DNA of 6,679 nucleotides from DATLAN01 sp035527455 (lineage in GTDB: Bacteria > Planctomycetota > Planctomycetia > Pirellulales > Thermoguttaceae). The position numbers and the translations under genes were made by a program. The DNA is taken from positions 1-6,679 of the forward strand of contig DATLAN010000527.1 of NCBI GenBank assembly GCA_035527455.1, read 5' to 3'. The notes beneath the pieces are model-generated. The model ran no database searches. It saw only the letters and a program-made list of their open reading frames with translations, and had not been told where the DNA came from. Positions 6,522-6,679 of this stretch are shown here, one piece after another (the stretch's first letter is position 1; each line of letters begins with the position of its first letter).

Positions 6522-6679
6522 GTGTCCGAATTCACCGTCATCAAGAAGTTGACCCGCGTGCCGGGCTTGCGCAGAAAACGCGTCCGCATCTGGGCAGCGG
6601 TGGTTCTGACCATTGTGCTGGTGTTGGGGATTCAGGCGACGGTACCCGGCTGGCGCCTGGTGCCCGACCTGACGGGCTT
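6522..6679 (+). CDS. Start of an N-terminally membrane-anchored protein of unknown function (runs off right edge)
   Basis: Fifty-two codons are visible, starting at GTG 6522 behind AAGGAG at a spacing of 7 nt. The N-terminus is basic (IKKLTRVPGLRRKRVR, residues 7-22) and is followed by one hydrophobic segment, IWAAVVLTIVLVLGIQATV (23-41), then PGWRLVPDLTG. By the positive-inside rule this suggests an uncleaved N-terminal anchor with the rest of the protein in the periplasm. I do not recognise the family from this fragment. It lies about 90 nt downstream of the start predicted for a sigma-54 promoter and is divergent from the activator gene, so it is the likely first gene of the activator's target operon. 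Confidence 0.75.
   Translation, partial: MSEFTVIKKLTRVPGLRRKRVRIWAAVVLTIVLVLGIQATVPGWRLVPDLTG

Noticed and set aside
6325..6552. A 75-codon plus-strand open frame in the divergent gap
   Set aside because: It covers the sigma-54 promoter and ribosome binding site, has no binding site of its own, is Arg/Pro/Ser-rich without domains, and overlaps the better supported GTG-start gene in another frame.

Overview
The window looks like chromosomal DNA of a GC-rich planctomycete, probably of the Pirellulales type. This is inferred from three things: a secreted beta-propeller protein whose mature end starts with a DWPQW-like motif, a two-TM vWA/amidotransferase-like protein, and a G/C-rich heptanucleotide hairpin repeat that encodes PSPLxP peptides. 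No taxonomic marker gene is present, so the assignment is tentative.

Layout, left to right. (1) From the left edge to 1721, minus strand, lies most of a membrane-anchored protein with an intact metal-binding vWA domain followed by a glutamine-amidotransferase-like domain. Its C-terminal part is interrupted at 1-200 by an inverted-repeat block of 7-bp units. The reading frame stays open through the block and off the window edge. (2) 1722-1917 is a divergent promoter region with a good sigma-70-type promoter facing right. (3) 1918-3525, plus strand, is an exported PQQ-like beta-propeller protein. (4) 3676-4605, plus strand, is an exported DUF481-type outer-membrane beta-barrel. (5) 4638-6212, minus strand and convergent with the barrel gene, is a sigma-54-dependent activator (GAF, AAA+, Fis-type HTH). 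(6) 6213-6521 is a 309-bp divergent regulatory region. It holds a near-perfect 22-bp palindrome, a second perfect 18-bp palindrome and a very good -24/-12 sigma-54 promoter. (7) From 6522 to the right edge is the start of a membrane-anchored protein of unknown function, with a GTG start and a strong ribosome binding site.

The most coherent unit is the right-hand end: a sigma-54 activator, a candidate enhancer site, a canonical sigma-54 promoter facing away from the activator gene, and a new membrane-protein gene about 90 nt downstream of the predicted transcription start. This reads as a complete local sigma-54 switch whose output lies mostly outside the window. The most unusual unit is the left-hand end, where a structured repeat sits inside a conserved coding sequence without closing the frame. 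The two middle genes may be co-transcribed, since the 150-bp gap between them holds no convincing terminator or promoter, but nothing ties them functionally to the flanking genes.
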